52,484 nt of DNA from Oceanibaculum pacificum (GTDB taxonomy: Bacteria; Pseudomonadota; Alphaproteobacteria; Oceanibaculales; Oceanibaculaceae). The notes under the pieces are model-generated. The model was not told the DNA's origin, did no database searches, and saw nothing but the letters and a program-made list of their open reading frames with translations. Numbering within the stretch: the first letter of the stretch is position 1; each line of letters starts with the position of its first letter. Made by a program: the position numbers and the translations under genes. The stretch lies in the NCBI RefSeq assembly GCF_001618175.1, contig NZ_LPXN01000057.1:1-52484 (forward strand), given 5' to 3'. This document shows, in pieces, positions 42,975 to 52,348 of the stretch.

Positions 42975-43807
42975 CAGGCGGCCGGTCGCCGGTCGGCCGC
43001 GCCGGCGGCGGCGAGCAGCGCGTCGATCCGCGCCGCCGGTTCCACGCCGCCAACCATGGCGCGCAGGCATTCGGCGGTTTGCAGCGTCAGGGGCGAGAGC
43101 TGAAATTGCTGCGCGCGCATGGTGCGCAGCGTGGGGTCGATGGCCGCGCGCACGGCCTCCAGCGCCTGTGGCCCGCGTGCCGACGCTCCCAGAAAGCCGG
43201 CCAGCGCGTCGATCTGCACTTCCGGCCGTTCCAGCCAGCCATCGTAATCCACCACCAGGCGCGGCTGGCCCTGCGTCGCCGCCAGCGCCTCGACATAATG
43301 GCGACGCCACAACGCTTCGGCATCGGCGGGGGCGACCTGGCCCTTGCTGGCGAAGGAGGCGGTCACCGTCGCCGGGTCGCGCAGGCTGATCAGATAGCGC
43401 GTTTCGGCGTCCAACCGGGCCAGGATACGCCGCCACAGCGGCATCAGCCGCACGGTGCGGGGATCCTTGAAGCCCCAGGGCGCGCCGCCGGCCTGCGCCA
43501 ATTCCACCGCCACCACGTCGCGCAGCGCCTGCTCGATGCGCCGCACTTCCGGCCGGTCCCAAAGGGCGGGCGGAATCGGCCAATGGCTGCTGGGCTGGCT
43601 CCAATGCCGGTCGAGCACGCTCAGCAACTCGTCCTGCAGGGCGGTGATGCGGGCATGCTCCCAATAATCATAGGCGGGGGCGACCGCGAAATCGGCGCGG
43701 GTCAGCACCTGCTCGCCCAACCGCAGGCCGAGCAGGGCGGCCAAGCGGGCCAGCAGCGAGGTGCCGCTATTATGCATGCCGAGAATGATGACGACGGATG
43801 GACGCAT
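42974..43807 (-). CDS. PAPS-dependent sulfotransferase family protein
   Basis: A 277-residue P-loop sulfotransferase. The PAPS 5'-phosphosulfate loop is IILGMHNSGTSLLARLA and the 3'-phosphate region is RYLISLRDPATVTASFAS, with GFKDPRTVRLMP between. It would put sulfate on a sugar or lipid of the cell surface. The genes for PAPS synthesis are not in the window. It lies 15 bases past the ABC-2 permease stop on the same strand and overlaps the glycosyltransferase. Confidence 0.85.
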   Translation of the reverse strand: MRPSVVIILGMHNSGTSLLARLAALLGLRLGEQVLTRADFAVAPAYDYWEHARITALQDELLSVLDRHWSQPSSHWPIPPALWDRPEVRRIEQALRDVVAVELAQAGGAPWGFKDPRTVRLMPLWRRILARLDAETRYLISLRDPATVTASFASKGQVAPADAEALWRRHYVEALAATQGQPRLVVDYDGWLERPEVQIDALAGFLGASARGPQALEAVRAAIDPTLRTMRAQQFQLSPLTLQTAECLRAMVGGVEPAARIDALLAAAGAADRRPAA

Positions 43808-43822
43808 GGGCGGGCTCGAAGC

Positions 43823-44674
43823 TCAGATGACGTCGGCGAAGGCCTTGTGGGTGCGCGCGAACCAGTAATAGCCGATCCAGGCAATAACAAGGCCGACGGC
43901 GAAATGCTGGCCCAGCAGCAGCCAGTTCGGCAATTCGCCCCACAGCAGCACGGCGCGCGCCTGCTCGACCGGAATGGTCAACGGGTTCAGCAGCAGCAGG
44001 AAGCGGAAGGTTTCCGGCAGCCGGTCGACCGGGAACAGGATCGGGCTGACGAACAGCAGGATCATGGTGACCGGCCCCATCGCCTGCCCGATATCGCGGA
44101 AGAACACGCCGATGGAGGCCAGGAACCAGGTTGCGCCGACCGCGATCAGCAGCAGCGACAGAATCGGCAGCACGACCAGGATCGCCGTCCAATGCACGGT
44201 GCCGAACACCACCACGATGCCGATGGCCAGCACGCAGAACCCGACCGCCAGATGAAACAGCGCCGAGCCGACGGCAACCCAGGGCAGCACTTCCAGCGGG
44301 AAGACGACGCGCTTCACCAGATTGGCGTTTTCCTGCATCAGGCCGGGCGCGCGGTTGATGCATTCGGCGAAGAAGCTGTGCAGGATCAGCCCGGTGAACA
44401 GGATCACGGCGAATTCCAGCTTCGAGGCGAAACCGCCATCGCCTGTCGCCATGCCCCAGCGGGCCTGGAAGATATAGCCGAACACGAAGGTATAGACGGT
44501 GAGCTGCAGCAGCGGGTTGAAGAACGACCAGACGATGCCGAGCACCGAGCCGCTATAGCGGGCACGGACCTCCTGCATCGACATTTGCACAATCAGATGC
44601 CGATGCCGCAACAGGCTGTAGAAGACCAGGAAGGGCGAGCGCAGCAGCCGCGACCGGCTCAAGGCGATGGACAA
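43823..44674 (-). CDS. ABC-2 type polysaccharide export permease (Wzm/KpsM-like)
   Basis: A 283-residue permease with about six transmembrane segments. The cytoplasmic MQEVRARYSGSVLGIVWSFF motif and the LFTGLILHSFFAECINRAPG segment belong to exporters of O-antigen, capsule or teichoic acid. It moves lipid-linked or reducing-end-capped glycans across the inner membrane. Its ATPase partner (Wzt/KpsT) is not adjacent in the window. It heads the minus-strand unit with the sulfotransferase and glycosyltransferase. Confidence 0.88.
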   Translation of the reverse strand: MSIALSRSRLLRSPFLVFYSLLRHRHLIVQMSMQEVRARYSGSVLGIVWSFFNPLLQLTVYTFVFGYIFQARWGMATGDGGFASKLEFAVILFTGLILHSFFAECINRAPGLMQENANLVKRVVFPLEVLPWVAVGSALFHLAVGFCVLAIGIVVVFGTVHWTAILVVLPILSLLLIAVGATWFLASIGVFFRDIGQAMGPVTMILLFVSPILFPVDRLPETFRFLLLLNPLTIPVEQARAVLLWGELPNWLLLGQHFAVGLVIAWIGYYWFARTHKAFADVI

Positions 44675-44752
44675 GGATTTACCCGTTAATGGCGTTCGCG
44701 ATGGCGTCCATGCATAGGCGCGCCGGGCGGGCTTGGCAAGCGGGGCAAAAGC

Positions 44753-44784
44753 AAAAAGGCCGGCGCGTTGCCGCGCCGGCCTTT
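44753..44784 (-). terminator. Strong intrinsic terminator of the dehydrogenase gene
   Basis: AAAGGCCGGCGCG (44755-44767) and CGCGCCGGCCTTT (44772-44784) form a perfect 13-pair stem with a TTGC loop. On the minus strand it continues TTTTTGCTTTTG. It is 15 bases past the aldehyde dehydrogenase stop. Confidence 0.9.
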
Positions 44785-44799
44785 CCGGGTAAGCGAGGC

Positions 44800-46233
44800 T
44801 TACAGCCCGGCTTGGGTGACGAACTTGGTGTTGAGGTACGCTTCGATGGCCTCCGAGCCGCCCTCGCTGCCATAGCCGCTGTCCTTGATGCCGCCGAACG
44901 GCACTTCCGGCAGGGCCAGGCCGTGATGGTTGATCGACACCATGCCGCTCTCGACCGCCGCGCCGATGGCGTTCGCGGTCTTGGCGGAGTTGGTGTAGGC
45001 ATAGGCCGCCAGGCCGTAGGGCAGGCGGTTGGCTTCCTTCACCACCTCGTCGAAGCTGGTGAACGGCATGATCGGGGCGACCGGGCCGAACGGCTCCTCA
45101 TGCAGGATGCGGGCATCGTCCGATACATCGGTCAGCACCGTCGGCTCGAAGAAATAGCCCTTATTGCCGATGCGCTTGCCGCCGGTCTTCACGGTGGCCC
45201 CCTTGGTCACGGCGTCGGCGACCAGCGCCTCCATGGCGGTGACGCGGCGGCCATTGGCCAGCGGGCCCATATCCATGCCGTCCTCCAGGCCATTGCCGAC
45301 CTTGGTGTTCTTGGCGATGTCGGTGAAGGCGTCGACGAACTTGCCATACAACGATTCATGCACCAGGAAGCGGGTCGGCGAGACGCAGACCTGGCCGCCA
45401 TTGCGGAACTTGTTCACGCCCAGGATCTTCACGGCGGTGTCGAGGTCGGCATCCTCGAACACGATGGCCGGAGCGTGGCCGCCCAGCTCCATGGTGACCC
45501 GCTTCATGTGCAGGCCGGCCAGGGCGGCCAGCTGCTTGCCGACGGCGGTGGAGCCGGTGAAGGTGACCTTTTTGACGATCGGGTGCGGGATCAGATATTC
45601 GGAGACTTCCGACGGCACGCCATAGACCAGGTTGATCACGCCCGCCGGCACGCCGGCATCGATATAGGCCTTGATCAGTTCCATGCAGGAGGCCGGGGTT
45701 TCCTCCGGGCCCTTGATGATGATCGAGCAGCCGGCGGCCAGGGCGGCGGAAATCTTGCGCACCGCCTGGTTGATCGGGAAGTTCCACGGCGTGAAGGCGG
45801 CGACGACGCCGACCGGCTCCTTGATCACCAGCTGATAGATGCCGTCGGCGCGGGCGGGGATGACGCGGCCATAGGTGCGGCGCGCTTCCTCGGCGAACCA
45901 GTCGATAACGTCGGCGCCGGCCAGGGTCTCGCCCTTGGACTGGGCGACCGGCTTGCCCTGCTCCAGCGTCATCACCTTGGCGATGGCGTCGGCGCGGCTG
46001 CGCAGCAGGTCGGCGGCCTTGCGCATGATCTTCGAGCGATCATAGGCGGAGACCTTCCGCCACTGCTCGAAGCCCTTTTCGGCGGCGGCCAGCGCGCGGT
46101 CGAGGTCCGCCTTGTCGGCATGCGGAACGGTGCCGATTTCCTCCTCGGTGGCCGGGTTCAGGATCGGCTCGCTGCGGCCGGTGGCACCCTTGCACCATTT
46201 GCCGTCGATATAGAGGGAAACCTCGGGATACAT
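44800..46233 (-). CDS. NAD(P)-dependent succinate-semialdehyde dehydrogenase-type ALDH
   Basis: A 477-residue aldehyde dehydrogenase. Asn151 (FTPWNFP), Glu249 (TMELGGHAP) and Cys283 (NGGQVCVSPTR) are the catalytic residues. The start (VSLYIDGKWCKGATGRSEPI) and TGSTAVGKQL are like GabD-type succinate-semialdehyde dehydrogenases, though alpha-ketoglutarate-semialdehyde is another substrate of this group. The ATG at 46233 follows AGGAGC. It is divergent from the RidA gene and ends in the strong terminator at 44753-44784. Confidence 0.88.
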   Translation of the reverse strand: MYPEVSLYIDGKWCKGATGRSEPILNPATEEEIGTVPHADKADLDRALAAAEKGFEQWRKVSAYDRSKIMRKAADLLRSRADAIAKVMTLEQGKPVAQSKGETLAGADVIDWFAEEARRTYGRVIPARADGIYQLVIKEPVGVVAAFTPWNFPINQAVRKISAALAAGCSIIIKGPEETPASCMELIKAYIDAGVPAGVINLVYGVPSEVSEYLIPHPIVKKVTFTGSTAVGKQLAALAGLHMKRVTMELGGHAPAIVFEDADLDTAVKILGVNKFRNGGQVCVSPTRFLVHESLYGKFVDAFTDIAKNTKVGNGLEDGMDMGPLANGRRVTAMEALVADAVTKGATVKTGGKRIGNKGYFFEPTVLTDVSDDARILHEEPFGPVAPIMPFTSFDEVVKEANRLPYGLAAYAYTNSAKTANAIGAAVESGMVSINHHGLALPEVPFGGIKDSGYGSEGGSEAIEAYLNTKFVTQAGL

Positions 46234-46398
46234 GGCGGTGGCTCCTAATGCTTTTCGGATAAGGTCGTTAAAAATCGCCTGACCGGATGTTAGGGATGCG
46301 GACAGGCAATTCCAAGAGGGCTGACGGGTTATGGCCGGCATGCTCTATCATGGCAGCTCGGCCAGGAAAATAGACCGCAGGCAAAACGGAGGACGCCG

Positions 46399-46791
46399 AT
46401 GAAAGCCCGCTTCTTCAACCCAAAGAGCATCGCCGTGCCGACCGGCAACCGTTATATGCACGCCGTCTCGCTGCCGGCCGACGCCACGATTCTGATGACC
46501 TCCGGCCAGGTCGGCGAACGGCCGGACGGCACCACCCCCGCCGATTTCGCCGGGCAGGTCGAGGCGGTGTTCCACAATCTGTCGGAAATCCTGGCCGAGG
46601 CGCAGATGGCCTGGAGCGATGTGGTGAAGATGCAGATATACTTGGTCTACGGGGCCGCCGACATCGCCCTGCTGCGGCCGATCCGCGACCGCGTGATGGC
46701 CGGCCATGTCTGCGCCTCCACCCTGGTCTACGTTCCCGCGCTGGCCAAGCCGGACTGGCAGGTGGAAATCGAGATCACGGCGGTGAAATGA
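46399..46791 (+). CDS. RidA/YjgF-family protein
   Basis: A 130-residue single-domain Rid protein. Family members hydrolyse reactive enamine or imine intermediates of amino-acid metabolism. GQVGERPDGT (residues 36-45), EAVFHNLSEILAEAQ and VKMQIYLV are the family words. The usual arginine near the C terminus that binds the substrate carboxylate in RidA proper (as in R-V-P) reads CASTLVYVPALA here, so it may belong to a different Rid subgroup. GGAGGACGCC precedes the ATG. Confidence 0.87.
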   Translation: MKARFFNPKSIAVPTGNRYMHAVSLPADATILMTSGQVGERPDGTTPADFAGQVEAVFHNLSEILAEAQMAWSDVVKMQIYLVYGAADIALLRPIRDRVMAGHVCASTLVYVPALAKPDWQVEIEITAVK

Positions 46792-46837
46792 GAATTTGCT
46801 GCTAAGACGCCAGTCGCAACAGCCGAAGGCCGCCGCA

Positions 46838-47083
46838 ATGACACAGCCTTTTGACATTTTCGTTGAGTGGGATGCCGAAGCCCGGGTGTGGTATGTCACC
46901 GACAGCGGCGTGCCGGGACTGGCGACCGAAGCGGATACGCTGGAGGCACTGGTCGAGAAGGTCCGCATGATGGTGCCGGAGCTGCTGGAACTGAATGATC
47001 ATCCGGCAGCGCTGCGCCACGGAACCGATGTTCCGATCCATGTGCATGCCGAGCGCCTGGAACGGATTCGCGCCGCGGGCTGA
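46838..47083 (+). CDS. DUF1902 family protein, HicB-like antitoxin fold
   Basis: An 81-residue DUF1902 protein. IFVEWDAEARVWYVTDSGVP, GLATEADTLEALVEKVRMMV is the complete family pattern, related to the partial RNase-H fold of HicB antitoxins. GAAGG stands six bases before the ATG at 46838. Its stop and the next ATG share one base (TGATG at 47081-47085), as in toxin-antitoxin pairs, but the gene after it is only a fragment of hicA. Confidence 0.87.
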   Translation: MTQPFDIFVEWDAEARVWYVTDSGVPGLATEADTLEALVEKVRMMVPELLELNDHPAALRHGTDVPIHVHAERLERIRAAG

Positions 47084-47227
47084 TGAATAATTTCAGCAGC
47101 CCGCTGAAGCAGTTGTTACGTCAGGCTGGCTGGCTTTTTGATCGAGGATCGGCCCTAAAGGTTGATCCGGGCGGGTGGCTTGGGCTAATCCCTGATAAGA
47201 AATCGAAAATAACGATCGGACAGGGGC
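47083..47227 (+). pseudogene. Remnant of a HicA-like toxin gene
   Basis: The frame opened by the ATG at 47083 begins MNNFSSPLKQLLRQAGWLFDR, which fits the start of the HicA-like proteins found beside DUF1902. The G-x-H-x-x-W core that should follow is missing in all three frames. The frame then runs on in unrelated sequence and would continue out of phase into the symporter gene. It looks like a hicA cut by a deletion close to codon 20. It could instead be a short chance frame. Confidence 0.5.
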
Positions 47228-48796
47228 ATGGCGGAATTTCCGGCCATCGATGCATTCATCGTTGCCGTTTATGCGATTGCGGTCTTCGTCATCGGCTTTC
47301 TGGCGTCGCGCCATATCAAGGATACCGACGATTTCTTCCTGGCCGGGCGCGGCTTGGGATTCGCGACCATCGGGTTCTCGCTGTTTGCCTCGAACATCTC
47401 GGGTACGACCCTGGTGGGATTGTCGGGTCAGGCCTATAGCGCCGGCATTTCGGTCGCGAATTACGAATGGATGGCGGGCCTGCTGTTCCTGGTCATGGCT
47501 TTCGTGACCGTGCCGATCTTCTATCGCAACCGGCTGTCCACCATCCCGGAATATTTCGAGAAGCGCTATGACGGCCGGGTGCGGCGCTACATCTCGGCGA
47601 TGACCATCTTCCTGTCGATCTTCGTCGATACCGCCGGCAGCATCTATGCCGGCGCGCTGATCCTGCAGGTGTTTGTGCCGGGGCTGCCCTTCTGGCCGAC
47701 CTGCCTGGGGCTGGCGCTGTTCGCCGGGCTCTATACGGTGGCCGGCGGCCTGCGGGCCGTGGTCTATACCGACGTGATCCAGGCCATCGTGCTGCTGGCC
47801 GGTTCCACGGCGTTGACGCTGATCATCTTCGCCGACAATGGCTGGTCCTGGCAGGCGGCGACCGGCGGCCTGCCGGAGGGGCATTTGTCGCTGATCCGGC
47901 CGCTGGAGGACGAGCACCTGCCCTGGCTGGGAACGCTGATCGGCGTGCCAGTCCTGGGCTTCTATTACTGGTCGACCAACCAGTACATCGTGCAGCGCGC
48001 GCTGGCCGCGCGCAGCCTGGACCATGCCCGCTGGGGCCTCACGCTGGCCGGGCTTCTGAAGCTTACGCCGCTGTTCGTCATGGTGCTGCCCGGCGCGATG
48101 GCGGTCGCCATCCTGCCCGGCATCGAGCGGCCGGACGAAGTGTTCCCCACGCTGGTGACCGAACTGCTGCCGGTGGGCCTGCGCGGGCTGGTGCTGGCGG
48201 CGCTGATCGCGGCCATCATGTCGACCATCGACAGCACGCTGAACGCCGCCTCCACCTTGGTTTTCTTCGATTTCCTCAGCGAAGAGAGGCGCGAGAATCT
48301 CGGCATGAAGGGCGCGCTGCGGCTGGGCCGGATGCTGACGCTGGGCTTCATGGCGGTGGCCGCGCTATGGGCGCCGATGATCGGCAATTTCCCTGGCATC
48401 TTCGCCTATCTGCAGGAAATCTTCTCCTACGCCGTGCCGCCGGTGGTGGCGATCTTCGTCATCGGCATGGTCTGGCGGCGGGTGACGGCCGATGCGGCGC
48501 TGGCGACGCTGATCTTCGGCCATGTGCTGGGCCTGGCCTCGCTGACGGCGGCGCAGACCGGCTGGCTGACGCTGCATTTCACCATCACCGCCGGCATCGC
48601 CACCGGCCTGTGCGCGCTGGTCTGCATCGTGGTCAGCCTGGCGCTGCCGGGCGAGAATGCGCGCGACCCCGCCGGCCTGATGTGGCATCGCGGGCTGGTC
48701 GCGCCGGACCGCCGGCATAGCGTGCTGGCCGACTATCGCACCCAGGTGATCGGCGTCGCCCTGCTGACGCTGGCCATCGTCATCGGTTTCTGGTGA
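47228..48796 (+). CDS. Sodium:solute symporter (SSS/SLC5 family)
   Basis: A 522-residue transporter with about 13 membrane segments. DDFFLAGRGLGFATIGFSLF, ASNISGTTLVGLSGQAY and FYYWSTNQYIVQRALAARSL match the sugar-type (SGLT-like) branch. The sodium-site region is GLVLAALIAAIMSTIDSTLN. The solute may be a sugar or inositol; this is inferred from the branch only. The ATG at 47228 follows ACAGGGGC. It is flanked by the hicA fragment and the convergent CorC-type gene. Confidence 0.88.
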   Translation: MAEFPAIDAFIVAVYAIAVFVIGFLASRHIKDTDDFFLAGRGLGFATIGFSLFASNISGTTLVGLSGQAYSAGISVANYEWMAGLLFLVMAFVTVPIFYRNRLSTIPEYFEKRYDGRVRRYISAMTIFLSIFVDTAGSIYAGALILQVFVPGLPFWPTCLGLALFAGLYTVAGGLRAVVYTDVIQAIVLLAGSTALTLIIFADNGWSWQAATGGLPEGHLSLIRPLEDEHLPWLGTLIGVPVLGFYYWSTNQYIVQRALAARSLDHARWGLTLAGLLKLTPLFVMVLPGAMAVAILPGIERPDEVFPTLVTELLPVGLRGLVLAALIAAIMSTIDSTLNAASTLVFFDFLSEERRENLGMKGALRLGRMLTLGFMAVAALWAPMIGNFPGIFAYLQEIFSYAVPPVVAIFVIGMVWRRVTADAALATLIFGHVLGLASLTAAQTGWLTLHFTITAGIATGLCALVCIVVSLALPGENARDPAGLMWHRGLVAPDRRHSVLADYRTQVIGVALLTLAIVIGFW

Positions 48797-48799
48797 GCG

Positions 48800-50104
48800 T
48801 CAGTTTTCCCCGGCCGTGGGATCGGCCAGACTGGCCAGCAGCCGGTCGATCCGGCGGCCGTCCATGTCCATCACCTCGAAGCGCCAGCCATTATATTCCA
48901 GCGTCTCGCCCACTTCCGGCAGGCGGCCCAGCTCCCACAGGATGAAGCCGGCCAGGGTCTGATAGGATTCGGAGACCGGGATGACGCCCCGGCCGAGCAC
49001 CCGCTCGACATCCTGCACATGCATCGCCCCGTCGATCAGCCAGGAGCCGTCGGCGCGGCGCACCGCGTCGTCGCCCTGCATCGCGCCGTGCTCCGGCAGG
49101 TCGCCGGCGATGGCGATCAGGATATCGGTCGGCGTCACCAGCCCCTCGAAGCCGCCATACTCGTCGACCACGATGGCCATGTGCACCGGGCTGTTGCGGA
49201 ACATCTCCAGCACTTTCAGCACCGAGGTGCGCTCATGCACCACAAGCGGCTGGCGCAGCAGCGGTTTCAGCGCCAGCGCCTCTCCCTTCAGCAGATGCTC
49301 CAGCATGTCCTTGGACTGGACCACGCCCTCGAAATCGTCCAGCCCGCCCTTGGCGACCGGAAAGCGGGAATGGCCGCTTTGCTCCAGCTTGGCGCGGATC
49401 TCGGTGGCGTCGTCGTCCAGATTGAGCCAGACCACCTCGTAACGCGGCGTCATGACGCCGCGGACTTGCAGGTCGCCCAGGCCGAGCACGCTGTCGATCA
49501 TCTCGCGCTCGGCCTGCTCTATCGCTCCGGCCTCGCGGCCCTCGGCGATCAGGGTGCGGATTTCCTCGGTGGTGATCGGGCTGCCCTTGGCGTCATGCAT
49601 GCCGAGCAGCCGCAGCACCGTCTCGGTCGACACGCGCAACAGCCAGACCAGCGGCGCCGCCGCCGTCGCCAGAAGCCCCATCGGCCGGGCGACGAAGGCG
49701 GCGATGCTCTCGGCATGGACCAGCGCCAGGCGCTTGGGCACCAGCTCGCCGATGATCAGCGACAGGTAGGTGATGCCCACCACCACCAGCGTCAATGCGA
49801 CGGGATAGGCGTATTGCGCCGGCAGCGGCGTATCCGCCAGGGCCAGCGACAGCGGCTGGGCCAGCGTCACGCCGGAATAGGCGCCGGCGAAGACGCCGAC
49901 CAGCGTGATGCCGATCTGCACGGTGGATAGGAAGCGGGTGGGGTCGTCCAGCAGCCGCAGCGCCGCGGCGGCCTGGCGGCTGCCTTCGTCGGCCATCTGC
50001 TGCAATCGGGCGCGGCGGGAGGACACCAGCGCCATTTCCGACATGGCGAAGAAGCCGTTCAGCAGCACTAGGCCGACGACGATCAGAATTTCCCAGATCA
50101 ACAT
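48800..50104 (-). CDS. CNNM/CorC-HlyC family membrane protein with CBS domains
   Basis: A 434-residue protein. A DUF21 membrane domain (about 1-190, opening LIVVGLVLLNGFFAMSEMAL) is followed by two CBS motifs (about 210-330; GVMTPRYEVV, MAIVVDEYGGFEGLVTPTDI) and a C-terminal CorC_HlyC domain (about 345-425). Family members take part in magnesium export and divalent-metal homeostasis; the hemolysin name is historical. The stop is four bases from the convergent symporter gene. It has the usual order and length. Confidence 0.92.
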   Translation of the reverse strand: MLIWEILIVVGLVLLNGFFAMSEMALVSSRRARLQQMADEGSRQAAAALRLLDDPTRFLSTVQIGITLVGVFAGAYSGVTLAQPLSLALADTPLPAQYAYPVALTLVVVGITYLSLIIGELVPKRLALVHAESIAAFVARPMGLLATAAAPLVWLLRVSTETVLRLLGMHDAKGSPITTEEIRTLIAEGREAGAIEQAEREMIDSVLGLGDLQVRGVMTPRYEVVWLNLDDDATEIRAKLEQSGHSRFPVAKGGLDDFEGVVQSKDMLEHLLKGEALALKPLLRQPLVVHERTSVLKVLEMFRNSPVHMAIVVDEYGGFEGLVTPTDILIAIAGDLPEHGAMQGDDAVRRADGSWLIDGAMHVQDVERVLGRGVIPVSESYQTLAGFILWELGRLPEVGETLEYNGWRFEVMDMDGRRIDRLLASLADPTAGEN

Positions 50105-50286
50105 GCCGCCGGGGCCTTCGATCGATTGCTCTTAGCGGGTCGGGGCGTTCGTCGTGGCCCTTCCTCGTCGCTATCGCCGCACTGGCGCGCGCTAGGTCGG
50201 GCGGAGCAACTGTCGGCAATATCGTCGGGCATCGTTCTTTGGCGAAATGGCTGCGGAACCGACAGGATAGGGATTGCGGCCGCTCT

Positions 50287-51186
50287 CTACAAGCCGCGCC
50301 GCGCCGCCGCTTCGCGCCGGGCGATGTAATAGGCGCTGAGCACGATGATGGCCGAGCCCACCCAGGTCCAGACCGAGGGCAGCTCGCCGAACACCATGAA
50401 GCCGATCAGCGCCGCCCAGAGGAGCTGCAGGAACTTCACCGGCTGCACCGCCGACATCTCGGCGATCTTGAAGGCGTGCATCATCGACAGATGGCCCAGA
50501 TTGGCCAGGAAGGCGATCAGGCAGGCCAGCCCCCATTGCTCCAGCGTCGGGGTCTGCCAGACATAGATCGCCGGCCCCAGCGTCACCAGCGTGACGAACA
50601 GCGACAGGAAGCCGACCACCGCCGGCCCGCTCTCTTTGCGCATCAGCATCTTGGCGAACACGTCGGAGAAGCCGAACAAGGGTGCTGTGATCAGCATAGC
50701 GATGGCGCCGGGATCGACCACGGCGAAGCCGGGGCGGATCACCACGAAAGCGCCGAACAGCCCCATCACGATGGCCAGGATGCGCCGCAGCCGGATTTTC
50801 TCGCCCAGCAGCAGCGCCGCGCCCAGGGTGGCGAAGACCGGCGCAGTGAAGCCGATGGCCGAGACTTCGGCGATGGGGATGCGGCTCATGGCGTAGAACC
50901 ACAGCATGACGCCGACGCCGTGGCCGATGCCGCGCATGGCGTGCAGCGGCAGGTTCGCGGCGCGGAAATCCTGCGCGCGCATCCGCAGGATCAGCGGCAC
51001 CATGAAGGCCAGCCCCAGCGAGTAGCGCAGGAAGGAAACCTGCACCGGATGCATCTGGTGGCTCAACAGGCGCACGATGGCCATGAAGCTGGCGAAGATA
51101 AGCCCGCACAGCGCCATCCAGAACATGCCGCGCACATTGGCGGGAACGGTGGACCAGCGCGTCTGGATTTGGCTTGGGGTCAGCAT
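50287..51186 (-). CDS. EamA/DMT-family transporter
   Basis: A 299-residue exporter with ten membrane segments in two EamA repeats (about 15-150 and 160-290). GIGHGVGVMLWFYAMSRIPI, AEVSAIGFTAPVFATLGAAL is the first-repeat end, and AVQPVKFLQLLWAALIGFMV the second. The substrate is unknown; relatives export amino acids and metabolites. It is followed on the minus strand by a 182-base gap (50105-50286) that holds nothing recognisable. Confidence 0.9.
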   Translation of the reverse strand: MLTPSQIQTRWSTVPANVRGMFWMALCGLIFASFMAIVRLLSHQMHPVQVSFLRYSLGLAFMVPLILRMRAQDFRAANLPLHAMRGIGHGVGVMLWFYAMSRIPIAEVSAIGFTAPVFATLGAALLLGEKIRLRRILAIVMGLFGAFVVIRPGFAVVDPGAIAMLITAPLFGFSDVFAKMLMRKESGPAVVGFLSLFVTLVTLGPAIYVWQTPTLEQWGLACLIAFLANLGHLSMMHAFKIAEMSAVQPVKFLQLLWAALIGFMVFGELPSVWTWVGSAIIVLSAYYIARREAAARRGL

Positions 51187-51223
51187 GAGCGCGACCCTAG
51201 CCGCTTACCGCCCCCGCGACCAG

Positions 51224-52348
51224 CTACAGCAGCGCCCCGCGGGCGGTTACCTGCCATACGTCTTCGACAATTCCGCCGCGCACGCACACGATCCAGTCGT
51301 ACAGATTGACCGTCGGGTCGCAATGGCCGGGGATCAGCCGCAGCTTCTCGCCGACCAGCGAGCGGTTGGCCGGCTTGGCCAGCGCCAAATTGCCATGCTC
51401 GTCCGATGCGCGCTCCAGCGTCGCCTCGATGTCGAAGACCAGCGGCAGGCCGGAATCGACGCTGAACGCCTTCAGCCCGGCATCGACATAGGCGCGTTCT
51501 GGGGCCGGGTGGCTCATGATCGTGGCGTAGATGAACAGGCTGTGGCGGAATTCGTCCACCGGCTTGCCGTCGGCCTTCAGGTTGCGCCCGTAATCGGCGT
51601 CCATGAAGACGTAGGAGCCGACCTGCAATTCGTTATAGATGCCCGACGCGGCCTCCAACGCATGCGTGCCGGTGCCGGCGCCGCCGATAATCGGGCAGTC
51701 GAGACCGGCGGCTTCCAGCGCCGTCACCGTTTTGCGGGTGAGCGCGATGGCAGTGTCGATGGCGGCGCGGCGTTCCTCCAACGTGCGGAGATGCTGGGCG
51801 CGGCCCTGATAAGCCTGTACGCCGGCGAAGGAGAGGTTCGGCTTGGCGGCGATGTGCTTCGCCAGGGCGACGGCCGGCTCGCCCGGCTGGACGCCGCAGC
51901 GCCCGGCCCCGACATCGATCTCCACCAGCACCGGCAGGATCACCCCGGCGCGGCCGGCGGCCTCGTCGATGGCGTCGACATTGCCGGCATCGTCGGCGCA
52001 TACGCCGATCCACTCGGCCTGTTTCGCCAGCGCCGCCAGCCGGTCCAGCTTCTGCCGGCCGGCGACCTGGTTGCTGACCAGCACGTTGGGAATGCCGGCC
52101 TCGACCATCGCCTCGGCCTCGGAGACTTTCTGGCAGCACACGCCGACGGCGCCCAGCGCCATCTGCCGCTTGGCGATCTCGGCGCATTTGTGCGACTTGG
52201 CGTGCGGCCGCAGCCGGACCGGCGTGCCGGCGACCGACCGGGCCATCCGCTGCAAATTCGCCTCGAACGCATCGAGGTCCAGGATAAGCGCCGGTGTATC
52301 GACCTCGGCCAGCTTCATGCCCACGGTGGCGGGCGGACGCATCGTCAT
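51224..52348 (-). CDS. DSD1-family PLP enzyme (D-threonine/3-hydroxy-D-aspartate aldolase-like)
   Basis: A 374-residue fold-type III PLP enzyme. The PLP lysine is Lys51 in RLRPHAKSHK. The alanine-racemase-like barrel continues with VLVEIDVGAGRCGVQPG, and the C-terminal GHCDPTVNLYD (His and Cys) is the metal site of D-serine dehydratase/D-threonine aldolase relatives. The family cleaves D-threonine or 3-hydroxy-D-aspartate to glycine or glyoxylate, or dehydrates D-serine. The context does not settle which. GAGGCCTG is upstream of the ATG at 52348. Confidence 0.88.
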   Translation of the reverse strand: MTMRPPATVGMKLAEVDTPALILDLDAFEANLQRMARSVAGTPVRLRPHAKSHKCAEIAKRQMALGAVGVCCQKVSEAEAMVEAGIPNVLVSNQVAGRQKLDRLAALAKQAEWIGVCADDAGNVDAIDEAAGRAGVILPVLVEIDVGAGRCGVQPGEPAVALAKHIAAKPNLSFAGVQAYQGRAQHLRTLEERRAAIDTAIALTRKTVTALEAAGLDCPIIGGAGTGTHALEAASGIYNELQVGSYVFMDADYGRNLKADGKPVDEFRHSLFIYATIMSHPAPERAYVDAGLKAFSVDSGLPLVFDIEATLERASDEHGNLALAKPANRSLVGEKLRLIPGHCDPTVNLYDWIVCVRGGIVEDVWQVTARGALL

